Position numbers and translations under genes: made by a program | In this document: piece by piece, positions 42,016-53,600 of the stretch | Layout of the letters: each line of letters opens with the position of its first letter | Position numbering within the stretch: position 1 is the first letter of the stretch | Origin: Locusta migratoria | Lineage: Eukaryota > Arthropoda > Insecta > Orthoptera > Acrididae | Length of the DNA: 64,000 bases | Assembly: GCA_026315105.1 (NCBI GenBank) | Contig: CM048750.1 | Span: forward strand, 264,421,151-264,485,150 | Direction of reading: 5' to 3' | The notes under the pieces: model-generated | Databases searched by the model: none | What the model was told of the DNA's origin: nothing | Seen by the model: the letters and a program-made list of their open reading frames with translations, nothing else

Positions 42016-44465
42016 TATAATCTGTACTACGACCATCGTAAGTTATTTTATTGCACAAGTAAAAAAACTGATCTACCACCTTTATTGTTTAGTTACCTAA
42101 TCTGATTCCTTCAGCATCGTCCCATTATCATGGACTATGTTCCATTACACTTATTTTGTTTTTATCAGTGCTGATCTTATACGCTCCTTCAGGTACACTG
42201 TCCATTCCATTCAATTGCTATCAGGGTCCTATAAGCTGTATCGGACAGAAGTATAAAGTCATCGGAAAACTGCGAAGTTTTTATTGTTTACAATTGAAAT
42301 TCTTCTGAGATATTTGCCGCATCATGATGATATATTTCTCCAGCGTTTCAGATCCGTTACTGGAGGCTTCCTCAATAATGACCGCGAAAGACTAAATTCT
42401 TTTTATTATTTCTCCATGAACTTTAATTCATTCTTTAAGTTTCTCCTTGCTTTCCTTCACGTCACAATTCAATGCACAGTTTGAATGACATTGGGGTAAG
42501 GCTACAACCCTGTCTTACAGGCATTCCAATAAATGAAACCCTTTCATGCCCTTCGACTGTTACAACAGATTTTTTTCTCCTTTTTACATTCCCTTGATTT
42601 ACCTCTACTACCATCATAATATGAAAGAGTGTGTTCCAGTCACTGATGGTAAGAGCTTTCTCCAAATCTACAAAAGCCAGAAATTTACATTTACCTTTTT
42701 CTTAATCTAAAAGAAGCCTCACGTTTTTCTACGTTTATCCTAATCTGATATTCCCCGAGGTGGGCTTCTACTAGTTTTTACATTCTTCTGTATATAGTTC
42801 GTGTTAGAATTTTGGAACCATGACATTAAACTAATAGTTCTATAATTAGCACACCTTTCTTCGCCTACTTTCTTTGGAATTGGGATTATTAGAGCTTTCT
42901 CCAAATCTACAAAAGCCAGAAATTTACATTTACCTTTTTCTTAATCTAAAAGAAGCCTCACGTTTTTCTACGTTTATCCTAATCTGATATTCCCCGAGGT
43001 GGGCTTCTACTAGTTTTTACATTCTTCTGTATATAGTTCGTGTTAGAATTTTGGAACCATGACATTAAACTAATAGTTCTATAATTAGCACACCTTTCTT
43101 CGCATACTTTCTTTGGAATTAGGATTATTATATTTTTCATGAAATGTGAGGCTATTTCTCTTGTCTCATACATTTTGCGCACCAGGTGAAACAATTATGT
43201 CACGGCTGACTGTCCCAGAGACTTCAAAAGCTCTGACGGAATGTTGGCAATTCCATGGGCCTTGTTAGGTCTTACGTCTTTTACTACTTTCTGCAATACT
43301 TCCCCCAGTAAAGTATCTCCTATCTCCACCTACATCCTCTTTCCTCTCTACAGTTCTAAGTTTATTAGCCATCTAGAGCCCCCATATATATATATATTTT
43401 TCCATCTGTCAGCTATCCCTTCATTGCTTACTACTGATTTCCATCTGATTTCTTGATATTAATGCAATTGGTTTTCTTGTCTTAAATGTCTCTTTTAGTT
43501 TCCTGTAGGCAGTATCTATCATTCCCCTGGTTATAAATTGTACAACAGACTTGCATTTGTCCACTAGATAATCCTGTTTATCCATTTTGTACTTTCTGTC
43601 AACCTCAATGTTTCGTTGTCTGTACTTCATTTTACATGCTTCATTTTTATATTTTCGTCTTTCACCTTCTGTAATATACAAGGATTTTTGTAGGACTTGC
43701 TTTTTTACCTACTTGGTCCTCTGCTGCCTCACTACTTCATTTCTCAAAGCTACCGATTCATCTTCTGCTTCCTTACTTCCTTCTATTTCCGTGAATTGTT
43801 GCCTAAAGCTACCTCTGAAACTCTCAAGAATCCAATGTTCCTTCAATTTCATCGGGTCCCATCTCCTTATTTTGCTACCTTTCTGCACTTACTTCAATTG
43901 CAATGTACAGTAAATAACCAATAAGATATGGTCAGAATCTATATCTGCCCCTTGATGTGTGATACAAATAAAACCTAGTTAAAAATCAAACTGGTACCAT
44001 TCGGTATCTCCTGGTCTCTTCCACGAATATAACGTACTCTCTTGATTCTTAAGCCAAGTGTGTTGTGATTGAATTATAGTTTGTGCGAAATTCTATTAGG
44101 TGCCTTCCTCTTTCATTTCTTCTCCCCAGTCCACATTCACCTACTATTTTTCCTTCTCTTTCTTTCTTGCTATTGCATTCCAATCCCTCATCACTATAAA
44201 ATCTTTCTCACTCTTAACAGTCTGAATTTCTTTCACCTCCTCACACATCTCTTCGATCTCTTCATCACCGGCAGACGTAAACTTGTACTATTGTGGTGGG
44301 TGCTGGCTATATATCTATTCTGTCTACGATAATGCTATCACTGTGCTGTTAATAGTAGTTCAGACACGTTCCCGTTTACTGATTCATTATTAGACATACT
44401 CCTGTAATACCACCAACAGATTTTTTATTTATTATCAGAAATACTGTTCATCTTCAACCCGAAAA
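42016..44465 (-). mobile_element. Degenerate LINE (RT), minus strand, with internal duplication
   Basis: Minus-strand frames scattered over about 2 kb fit one LINE. Endonuclease-RT linker MYITEGERRKYKNEACKMKY at 43421-43681; RT start KNIIILIPKKVCEERCANYRTISLMS at 42979-43194; motif A/B area ALTISDWNTLFHIM and MPVRQGCSLTPMSFKLCIE at 42462-42665. The last is the R-Q-G-C-x-L box that separates this LINE from the CR1-like copies (which have PQGS). The outer limits are approximate. It is dead. Confidence 0.65.
42652..43129. repeat. 239-bp tandem duplication inside the dead LINE
   Basis: Two direct copies, 42652-42890 and 42891-43129, start AGAGCTTTCTCCAAATCTAC. I see only a couple of differences (CGCCTAC/CGCATAC and TTGGGATT/TTAGGATT near the 3' ends), so the duplication is much younger than the decay of the LINE. 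Confidence 0.95.
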
Positions 44466-44479
44466 CAGAAAAGCTTAGG

Positions 44480-44605
44480 TGCACTCTTTCCCGCGAGCTA
44501 TTACAGAATAGAACTGTAGAGAGCTATCGTAAAAGTCGTTCGATGAACCGTCTGCCATGCACATCAATGTGACTTATAGAGTATTCATGTATATGTAGAA
44601 CCTTG
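44480..44605 (+). mobile_element. CR1-like LINE 3'-end fragment
   Basis: TCTTTCCCGCGAGCTATTAC, TCGATGAACCGTCTGCCATG and GTATTCATGTATATGTAGAA match, with divergence, the 3' region of the LINE at 16405-17453. Confidence 0.7.
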
Positions 44606-44817
44606 CCATGGATTTCAGTGAACTGCGAATCATTTTAACGCTGAATATTGTTGATGGAGTTATAAAATAATAACATAGCAATAGTTATTACATTAAAGAG
44701 AACTTTTAGTCGTGTATCAAGCGTAAGCACCATATTCGTGAATATTTGAAACACATGGAGTTGAACCTCTTTTTATTACACATTGATTTCACTTGTAATT
44801 TTTATAATTTTATTTAT

Positions 44818-45150
44818 ACAGCGGAATTTCTGAGGTGTTTGGAAAGTAGAATATGAGGTGGGAAGTGAAGTTGGGACTACGAATCGGAAGTCGTGCTGCC
44901 GGCCGCGGTGGCCGAGGCGACTGAGGCGCTCCAGTCACGGCCTGCATGGCCACTACGGTCGGGAGGGGTTCGAATCCCCCCTCGGGCATGGATATTTGTG
45001 CCGTCTTTAGTATAAGGTAGTTGATAAGTAGTTTGTAAGTTTAGGGACTGATGACCCCGTAGTTATGTCCCATGAGCTTAACAAACATTTGAACATTTTG
45101 GGAGTCGTGCTAGGGCAGCTCAGAGGATGGAGCAGTGTACTCCGCACCTA
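44818..45150 (+). repeat. tRNA-like repeat fragment, split by a SINE
   Basis: Third copy of the module at 15830-16345: AGCGGAATTTCTGAGGTGTT, TTTGGAAAGTAGAATATGAG, then across the SINE GCTAGGGCAGCTCAGAGGATGGAGCA with an A-box-like element. A CR1-like LINE follows directly, as at 16405. Confidence 0.6.
44899..45102 (+). mobile_element. SINE, subfamily 1
   Basis: Full-length copy, duplication AGTCGTGCT at 44890-44898 and 45103-45111. Confidence 0.93.
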
Positions 45151-45760
45151 ACGGCCATATACAACGAGGGACCTGTGCCAAAAGACTGGAAAATTGCAGA
45201 TGTCATACGTCTAATCAAGAAAGTGTTCAAATGTTATAAAATATTTCCAACAGACTGCTTTATTGAGCCGAGGTCAACACAGATTTAGAAAATATCGTTC
45301 TTGTAAAACACAACGAACTCTTTACTCATGTGAAGTGATGGGTGTTATCTACAAATTATTTCTAATAGATTCCATATTTCCAGATATCCAGAAGACTTTC
45401 GTCATTGTACCTCACGCTCCAGTCACGGTCTGCACGGCCACTACGGTCGGGGGTTCGAATCCACCCTCGGGCATGGATATTTGTGCCGTCCTAGTTCGTA
45501 AGTAGTTCATAAGTAGTTTGTAAGTTTAGGGACTGATGACCCCGTAGTTAAGTCCCGTAAGCTTAACAAACATTTGAACATTGTACCTCACAAACGGCTT
45601 TTAATCAAATCGGGTGCTTATGGAATATTGTTTCAGATACGTTACTGGATAGGGGATCTCCCGTCAGAGAGAAATAGAGCTGACAGTAACTGATCGAAAG
45701 ACGTCGACTGAATCAGAGATCATCTGTGGCGTCCCACACTGGGACAGAATGCCCAAGACG
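45151..45760 (+). mobile_element. CR1-like LINE internal fragment, split by a SINE
   Basis: Pieces in several frames: DWKIADVIRLIKK-like near 45190, RGQHRFRKYRSCKTQRTLYS at 45265-45325, then DIQKTFVIVPH|KRLLI across the SINE, a motif A remnant. It matches the minus-strand copy at 18561-19954. It is dead. Confidence 0.8.
45416..45578 (+). mobile_element. 5'-truncated SINE, subfamily 1
   Basis: Begins inside the tRNA-like head at GCTCCAGTCACGGTCTGCAC and is otherwise complete. A perfect 13-bp duplication, CATTGTACCTCAC, lies at 45403-45415 and 45579-45591, within LINE RT motif A. The duplication proves that truncation happened on insertion, as in incomplete target-primed reverse transcription. 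Confidence 0.95.
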
Positions 45761-46234
45761 TGAAAAAAACAAACCGAAAATGAGTTTTCGATTCTCGGAA
45801 TTTTGATGGGTGGGTTGGGTAGGAGAAGGATTGCTGCATGTCATTCCAGAAGGAGAGGTCGCCACCTTCGATCCCTGTCGAGTTACGTCAGTTCAAAGTG
45901 ACCTTCGTCGAGAGCACACGTGGCGCTGTGAAAGCAAGGCAAATTTACTCTCGCCTTGTGAGTGACTATTCTGGTAGTGAAGTGAAGCATTTCAGTTCTA
46001 CAGGATGGAAACGGTTGCTGCAGATCTCTACAAAATGGTCGTAAACTAAATCGGAATAAATTTCATGGTTACGCTATTTACATTATATTTTTCCGATGTC
46101 TGTGCAAAAAGACCATGCTTTGCCGAACTTGCATTTTCAACTAGAGCAAAAGTAGCATATGCCGCTATACACAGCGGAATTTCAACTCTCAGGCTATAGA
46201 TTGATTGATTATCTGATGGGATTGACAAGAATCA

Positions 46235-46432
46235 AATGTTCAAATGTTCGTAAATCTATCGGACCAAACTGCGTGGTCATCATTCCGTAGCTTACAAACT
46301 ACTTAAACTAAGATAAATTAACATAAGGACAACACACACACCCATGCCCTATGGATGACTCGAACCTCCGACGGCGAGCTACGGCGCGCTCCGCAGAGAG
46401 GCGCCTTAGACCGCTCGGCTGCTCCACCGCGC
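46235..46432 (-). mobile_element. SINE, subfamily 2
   Basis: Minus-strand copy closely related to 170-370. A perfect 11-bp duplication, GACAAGAATCA, lies at 46224-46234 and 46433-46443. Confidence 0.95.
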
Positions 46433-46443
46433 GACAAGAATCA

Positions 46444-47782
46444 GCTGCCAAAATCTGCCATTTCTCTTGTATAATGAATATCTACAAATGCCCATGGGGC
46501 CGACATTTCGTAGCAGAACATGGTCCTTGAATGTTAAGAACGATTGTCTTTATTAGCTACACTTATTACTTCTATCGTTGATTATATTATTATATTTATT
46601 ATTGGTGTTCTGTCACCGACGTTGCAGATTGTTTCATTATATTATTGAATTACCATGTGCATGGAATCCAAGAATTTTTTTCCGATATATTTTCGACAAA
46701 TATTCTTTTATTTTGTTATAATAAACAAATCACGTTTGCAGTGTATTAATTATTATTGTTAAATACTATATATATGCTATTATTAATAAATTATTATGGA
46801 TTTTCATGGGTCAAATTCCTATATTAGCTCCGCTATTTTGTTTAGACAAAGTTTACCATCAAATTCGTAATCAGCGACCTCAAAAACCCCCGTGTGATGA
46901 GTTTTGTGTGAATTAAATGTCTTATTGCTGTTTTGGCCACGTTTTGGGAATTCCATCCCACTGTGCGTCCCCCTGGTTAGTGTTGCTGGTCATTTGTTGT
47001 TCCTTATCGACATAACCACTCCCATGAACCACAGACATTGCCGAGGTGGGGTGGCTTGCGCGCGTCAACGATGCAGATAGCCGTACCACAGGTGCAACCA
47101 CAGCGGTGGGGTATCTGTGGAGAGGCCAGACAAACGTGTGGTTCCTGAAGAGGGGCAGCAGCCCTTTCACTAGTTACAGGGGCAACGGTCTGGATGATTG
47201 ACTGAGCTGGCCTTGTAACATCAGCTAATGTGGCTTTGCCATGCAGTTACTGCGAACGGCTGAAAGCAAGGGGAAACTACAGCCGTTATTTTTCCCGAGG
47301 ACATGCAGCTCTTCTCGGAGAACGCCATTTCGTCTCAGGGTCATACAGGAGACTTAGTGACATTATGGTTCACGATATTAGAAGTCACATCCGCCATTTC
47401 GATAAAATCCTGTGAAGCTTCTAAATTCTACTGCTTCTGATCGTCAGTCAAATGATGTGACACAAGACGAGAACACGTTTTCTCTTCCTAACTTCTGTTT
47501 AAGGGTTTATCGCACGGAATCACGATTATCTGCTACTCTTCCGCTACCACGTGTACAGTTAATCGACGACCGTTCGTTGTTAATGTCCTCACTTTCTCAA
47601 TGTTTTCGTCACTGACGTCGGTCGTCGGTTACGGGGATTGTCAGGAACACGTTCTAGCCCTCCTCGAAAACGAGCTAACCTCTCGTACACACACTTCACG
47701 GACAGTGCTTGATCCCATAAACACGGACCAGAGTCACAACCGTTTTTTTAATAGTCTCGCCAAGCTTAAAACGAAACTTTAA
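46444..47782. other. Unassigned; 47030-47420 probably repeat-derived
   Basis: A+T-rich to about 46920. Then a G+C-richer block (GCCGAGGTGGGGTGGCTTGC, GACAAACGTGTGGTTCCTGA, CTGCGAACGGCTGAAAGCAA) has the feel of a multi-copy retroelement 5' region I half-recognise but cannot name. No frame is long or family-like. Confidence 0.4.
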
Positions 47783-47985
47783 GCCGCGTGGAATTGTCCC
47801 GTGGTCTAAGGCGCCATGCTACGGAATGGGCGGCCGTTCCCGCCGGAGGTTTGAATCCTCCCTTGGGCATGGATGTTTGTGTTGTACTAAGTGTTAGTTT
47901 CAGTTTGTAAGCCTTCGGACTGATGACCATTGCAATTTGACCCAATAGGTTTACAAACATTTGAACATTAAAATAAATAAATAAA
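47783..47985 (+). mobile_element. SINE, subfamily 2-like
   Basis: Head GCCGCGTGGAATTGTCCCGT with TCTAAGGCGCC, a B-box with one change (GGTTTGAATCC), GGGCATGGATGTTTGTG, GACTGATGACC and a tail ACATTTGAACATTAAAATAAATAAATAAA. A clear target duplication is not seen. A Helitron 5' end abuts its tail. Confidence 0.85.
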
Positions 47986-48600
47986 TCTATATTAATAAAA
48001 ATGAATTGCTGCGTGTATGACAGCGCATCACGTGAAAACGCCTCACAACTTTAGCTGATCTTTTCATCGTTCTGTTCGTAAGTCTCAGGACAAGGTTTGT
48101 ATTAAATACAATTTTTTTTTGAAAATCTACCGGAAAATATCAGAATTTGAGAAAAAGTGAAAGTAAGCTTCCAGCTCGGATCATTTTCTAGATTCTCCGA
48201 CAATCTACTTATTCATGCGCTACTTGCCTATCGACCAAATACGCTGTAACGGAGCGAACAAATACACCAAAAAGGTTAGAATAAAGGGTGATGGTATTAT
48301 GCACACAAGGTTAAGACAGCCAGACAGATTGAACATGAAACGGTGTTTCTTTAGAAGCCCTCCGTATTATTCTTACCTCCGTGTTGTTATCAGAGGTGAT
48401 CATATCTTTGGGCGTTACAGAGATAGAATTGATGTCAGTTCCTGGTATTTTTAAGTGTTACAAACAAATTAAATGCAGATCGTGGTTTATTTTTTTTTTA
48501 TAACAATGCCTCCATTGCGGCGTCGTAATATCCGTTGGCGTTCGCGCAACGTGATGACGATTAATAAAGCTCTAGGCCAGTCGTTGAAAGTTTGTAGAAT
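47986..48600 (+). mobile_element. Helitron 5' fragment with possible Rep start
   Basis: Starts TCTATATTAATAAAAATGAA after an A, like the Helitron 5' ends elsewhere in the window. Near 48506 an ATG opens MPPLRRRNIRWRSRNVMTIN, which resembles the Arg-rich N-terminus of insect Helitron-encoded proteins (from memory). No Rep motif or helicase is present, and the 3' CTAG end is not found. A 79-codon frame at 48215-48454 is not recognised. Confidence 0.5.
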
Positions 48601-48654
48601 AAATCTTTAATCACCGTGTTTTTTTCCATGGGCACTTGTACATGGCGTCTTCGG

Positions 48655-48702
<48 letters not shown>
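48655..48702. repeat. Poly(A) tract
   Basis: 48 consecutive A. Confidence 0.97.
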
Positions 48703-48703
<1 letters not shown>

Positions 48704-49406
48704 GTTGTGCTTCCATTCCACTTATTGTATTTCAATTAATTGCTTTTTTCATATGGAATTTGTATCATTAAAGTATGATCAAGCTACAATTACTTCGTTT
48801 TTCAATTCACAGACTCTCAAGAAGATATAAACATATTATGAAAAGCATCTCTACTCTGCTCGCTGAGAGAAAAGCTGTGCTGTAAAAATGTGTGATTTTG
48901 TTTTCCTTTTTCCTGTCATTTTTAACATAAAACGTGAAAGCTGTTTTTGGGAATAACATGGTTTTAAAAAGGGGGAATGATATAGACACAGAGAGGAGCG
49001 GGCAGGAGATGGATACGGTATGGGATAAGAGGAAGTGGTGTGAAGGTGATGGAAAAAGTAGGGGGAGGAGGAGATGGACGAAGAAAGGGGGGAGGAGGTG
49101 ATGGGGAATAGAGGAGGGAGGAAGGGATAGACAAAGGGCGAAAGAGAGAGATCAGGGTATATACACACTCTAACATATAAAGTCACGACACTCCTGCAGA
49201 TCTTCGTTATACACTGCGACAGAAGCGCTCCAAGCGGCCGGCAAGCTACATTTCTGAAGACGATATGGGATGAGTGCGAATAGTATCGTTAATATTTACA
49301 TACTTTTTACATTAGGGAACGTATGTAGTGCCATACATAGGTAATACTTAAAAATCACATTTGTATTTCTTACGTTTCCCAATATCTCTGACAAGGTACA
49401 AAACGG
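48703..49406. other. Unassigned; purine-rich patch
   Basis: About 48970-49150 is strongly purine-rich on the plus strand (GGGAGGAGGAGATGG, GAAAGGGGGGAGGAGG). The open minus-strand frames across it are compositional. No gene is supported. Confidence 0.4.
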
Positions 49407-49644
49407 TACATCTACATCTACATGGGATACTCTGCAAATCACATTTAAGTGCCTAGCAGAGGGTTCATCGAACCACAATTATACTATTTATCTCCCATTC
49501 CATTCTCGAATAGCGCGCGGGAAGAAAGAACACCTGAATCTCTCTGTTCGAGCTCTGATTTCTCGTATTTTATTCTGATGATCATTTCTACTTATGTAAG
49601 TGGGAGTCAACAATAAATTGTCGCATTCGGAGGAGAATGTTGGC
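49407..49644 (-). mobile_element. CR1-like LINE 3'-end fragment
   Basis: Nearly the same sequence as 18561-18795 (ACATCTACATGGGATACTCTG, CATTCCATTCTCGAATAGCG, AGGAGAATGTTGGC). It contains the 3' non-coding end with its TAGATG-type tail only. It is a severely 5'-truncated insertion. Confidence 0.9.
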
Positions 49645-50217
49645 AGGAAAGTTTATTAACAATTATCTTGTAACCTACAGGCTTTTACTGTGTAATGTAA
49701 TTTTCTATTAAAAATAAAGAATGGCCAGCAAACACCAGAAGACCTGCCCTTTGTCAGAAAAACGTCGCTTTTCCACTCAGGTATGTTAACGTTTCTTCAC
49801 TACAATTACAGTAAAATCGGTGAGGGTGGAACGTAGGAAACGAATATAGAATGCAATAACTACACTATTTCACATACCAAATCAGCCGCTGTAGCTGTAG
49901 CTGAAGGAAAAAGTCGCAGATGTGGTAAGTAAACTGAAAAACCAATCAAACTGTTTTGCAACAAAGAAGAATGCAATTTTACAATTGTTGCTATAACTGA
50001 ACCACAACCGGCAAGAATCTTCAAAACATTGTCTTCTTAAGCTAATTACCCTCAAAAGAATATGCGCATATAAGAAAGACGAGTGAGCTTAAAAACGTAC
50101 GAATCATTAGACTCCGAACTGATACGCGTCAAAAACTTTTGGTCATATTAAGAACGGAGCATAATAGAAATGTATGTGTCTCTTATGCTTATATTCTTAC
50201 TTTCAGGAAAATAAGCT
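49645..50217. other. Unassigned A+T-rich stretch
   Basis: No frame or repeat recognised up to the Gypsy target site. Confidence 0.4.
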
Positions 50218-50222
50218 GCAAA

Positions 50223-50670
50223 TTTTGTGTCCCGACTTCGTCGCCGCTTTTGTGTCCCAGCCTCGTCGTAGGTGTCGGTAGCCGAGTGAAACGAGACCGA
50301 CACGCTGGTGCAGGTACGGAGGGGAGCAGCCAGAAACTATAAACACTCGAGTAAATTAGAAAGATATATATTGCACAGAATGTAACAATACTTAACTTTT
50401 ACATAGTACTGCAGAATGTTGATACATAGTTGTTTGGAGGCCTGCCTAGTGCCTGTACAATAGCGAAGTCTTCAATCGTGCCTATCTGATTACGAAGGTC
50501 GTAACTGTTTGCTAGCTCAGTCCGAAGTGCGAAGTCCTTCAGTGGTGGCCACGAGCGGCGTTGTCGCAGAGGGCGCTCGTGGCTGTCGTCGTGAGAACGC
50601 CGCGCCGTGCGTGCATGGCGGCGCGCGGCGAAAGTAAGTGGCGCGCACTTTGTACTTGTGCGACACCACA
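50223..50670 (-). repeat. 3' LTR of the Gypsy element
   Basis: Minus-strand start TGTGGTGTCGCACAAG; the other end reads GGGACACAAAA. The last four A lie beyond the usual CA terminus, but the target duplication places them inside. It contains the last 44 codons of gag-pol. Confidence 0.93.
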
Positions 50671-53600
50671 CCCCTCCCCCCCAAACCGCCGCGCCGTCGT
50701 GGCGTAGGGCTGAGGGCCACGGCGACGGCACTGGGAGGAGGGCCTGGGCGGGGGCGTTACTGGTGGGACGGGCGTCGTAGCTGAGGCCGGGAACGAGACG
50801 CCGTCCGCGCCCCGGCATCCGCCTTGCGATCCTCCAGGGAACCCGCCGAAACCTGGGGAAGGGCGCCCGCCCCCGCCCAGAGGGAGCAGGTCATCTTCTT
50901 CTGAGGTGCGTGGCCCAAGCTGGCGGGGCCCGCACGGTCCCGGAGTCCCTCTCGGTGACGCTGTCATCTGCGGCGGCGACAGCGGCGACGACGACTGCGT
51001 CGGATGTACGTCGACGTCCATAGGGATCTCGTAGTCCGGGGACGAACGATGTGGCTGTGCTCCCTGGCGGTGAACTGGGTCTGGAATCAAGAAACCGGAG
51101 ACAGGATCGCGCGGCCTGTGCAGGCGCAATTGGTTTGCGTGGCGCCGCAGCTCCGACCCTGTGGAAGAACGTACAATAAACATATTGCGACCAAGCACGC
51201 GCTGAATGGTGCCCGGCAACCATGTCTTCTTGTTTCCAGCAAACACCGTGTACAGCACCGGCGTGGAAACCTGAAAACGCGTAGCGCCATACGAACCGAC
51301 TCGGTGCGTGGGAGGCTGCAGCAGGTGAAGGAGAGTGCGGTGACGGCGGCCGTGTAGCAGCTCGGCAGGAGACGGGCCGTCACGTGGCATGCACCGATAC
51401 GTAGACAGGAAAATTTGAAGAGCTTGCTGCCTGGAGTGCTGACCTTTCATCTTCTCCATGTGAGACTTGAATGTTCGAACGAAACGTTCTGCTTCACCAT
51501 TGGACTGAGGGTGAAAAGGTGCGGTGGTGATATGCTGAATGCCATTCACGCGACAAAACTGTTGAAATTCCGCACTAACAAACTGAGGTCCATTGTCACT
51601 GACGATAGTTTCAGGCAAGCCTTCGATGCAAAACACTGATGTTAAGGCACTGATTGTACTAGACGCCGTCGTTGAGTTCATGGCAATCACAAAAGGAAAC
51701 TTGCTGAAAGCGTCTACAACAATTAACCAGCGCGTATTCCAGAATGGTCCGGCAAAGTCAATATGTAAACGTTGCCATGGTCCCGTGGGGCGTGGCCAGT
51801 CTGAGAAACGCTGTGGAGGAGCCGCCTGATGCTCCGCACAAACTGTACACTGTGATGTCATGCTCTCTATCTGAGCGTCCATACCAACCCAGGTACAATG
51901 ACGTCTGGCCAATTGCTTTGTCCTAACAATGCCCCAATGTCCTTGATGCAGGAGGCGTAACACTTCTCGTTGCAGGGAACGAGGAACAATCACTCTTGCT
52001 TGGTCGTTGTCGGTATGCAACAACAGTACACCCTGACTTAAAGATAATGCATGACGTTGTGCAAAATAACGTCGAACCAGAGGCCGATCAATGTCTTTGG
52101 CTCTGGCAGGCCAACCAAAGCGAACAAAACGTGCTACCACACTTAAGTCTGCATCCGCAGCTGTTTCCTGTGCGACCCGACGAGAGTTCAAAGGGAAATC
52201 TGCGACAGCGGTAGCATCTCTGGAGTCTATCTGACAACATGCCATTTCCGAAGAATCAAACGACACATCCTGGCCAACCGGAAGTCGGGAAAGTGTGTCC
52301 GCGTTGGCGTGTTTAGTGGTAGGTCGGTACAAAATCTCATACTGATAATTAGACAATATCAAGGACCATCTCTGAAGCTTTTGTGCCGTACGTGGCGGAA
52401 TTGGCTTTGTGGGTGAGAACAACGACGTGAGAGGCTTGTGGTCTGTCAACAAATAGAATTTTCTGCCATACAGATAATGATGAAACTTTGTGACGCCGTA
52501 AATGATTGCTAAGGCCTCCTTTTCTATCTGACTGTAATTCTGTTGCGTCGGCGTCAGTAGCTTGGATGCAAAGGCAATAGGACGATCGTGACATCCAATA
52601 CGATGCGACAGAACAACACCCAGACCGTACGACGAGGCGTCAACTGCTAACACTACAGGCTTCTGTGGGTCAAAGGGAATCAAACATGCATCACTGAGTA
52701 GTGCAGACTTTAATTTGTCAAAGGCAACCTGACAATCTTTAGACCATACAAAAGGAACATTCTTCCTACGTAAGTGATGCAGTGGAGCTGCAATCTGAGA
52801 GGCATTGGGAATAAACCTGAAATAATAGTTAAGCTTTCCCATCACTGCTTGCAATTCATGCACATTCTTAGGAGGAGGCAAGTCTTTGATTGCTCGAAGA
52901 TGTGACTGTAAGGGATGGATTCCTTGGGCATTAATCACATGGCCTAGGTACTCTATTTCAGTCTGGAAAAACGAACACTTGGCTTTATTGCAACGTAGAC
53001 CTGCTGCAGTCAACACTTTGAAAAGACACTCCAGGTTTGCTAAATGTTCTTCAACTGTACGTCCGGATACCACAATATCATCTAAATAGTTCGAACAACA
53101 CGGTACAGAAACTGTCAGCTGTTCCAAAAAACGCTGAAAAATAGCGGGGGCGGAAGAACTGCCAAAGGGTAGGCGTTGAAATTGAAAAAGGCCCATGTGA
53201 GTATTAATGACGAAAAACTTTTTTGACTCGTCATCAAGTGGAATCTGTAAGTATGCCTCTGCTAAATCAATCTTAGAAAAGAAGCGGGACTGTCCTAATT
53301 TGTCCATCAGTTCCTCAGGTCTGGGCAGGGGATAAGTGTCTACAATTGTTTGACTGTTCACTGTTGATTTGAAGTCCGCACAGAGACGAAGTTTTCCTGA
53401 CGGCTTGGGTATAATTACTATAGGCGAGGCCCACTGACTCGCAGAAACAGGAGAAATCACCCCACTATCTTGCCAACGTTTAAGTTCTTCGGCAACTGTA
53501 TCACGCAAGGCGATAGGCACTGGTCTAGCTTTACGAAATTTTGGAACTGCAGATTCTTTTAAAGTTACATGTGCCACGAAGTCTTTTGCACAACCTAGTT

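Noticed and set aside
48851..49186. 111-codon Ser/Pro-rich minus-strand frame
   Set aside because: Purely compositional: it is the complement of a purine-rich tract, and other frames are open too.
51004..51357. Plus-strand frames of 60-117 codons across 50.9-55.5 kb
   Set aside because: Antisense shadows of the Gypsy gag-pol frame, with no independent motifs.
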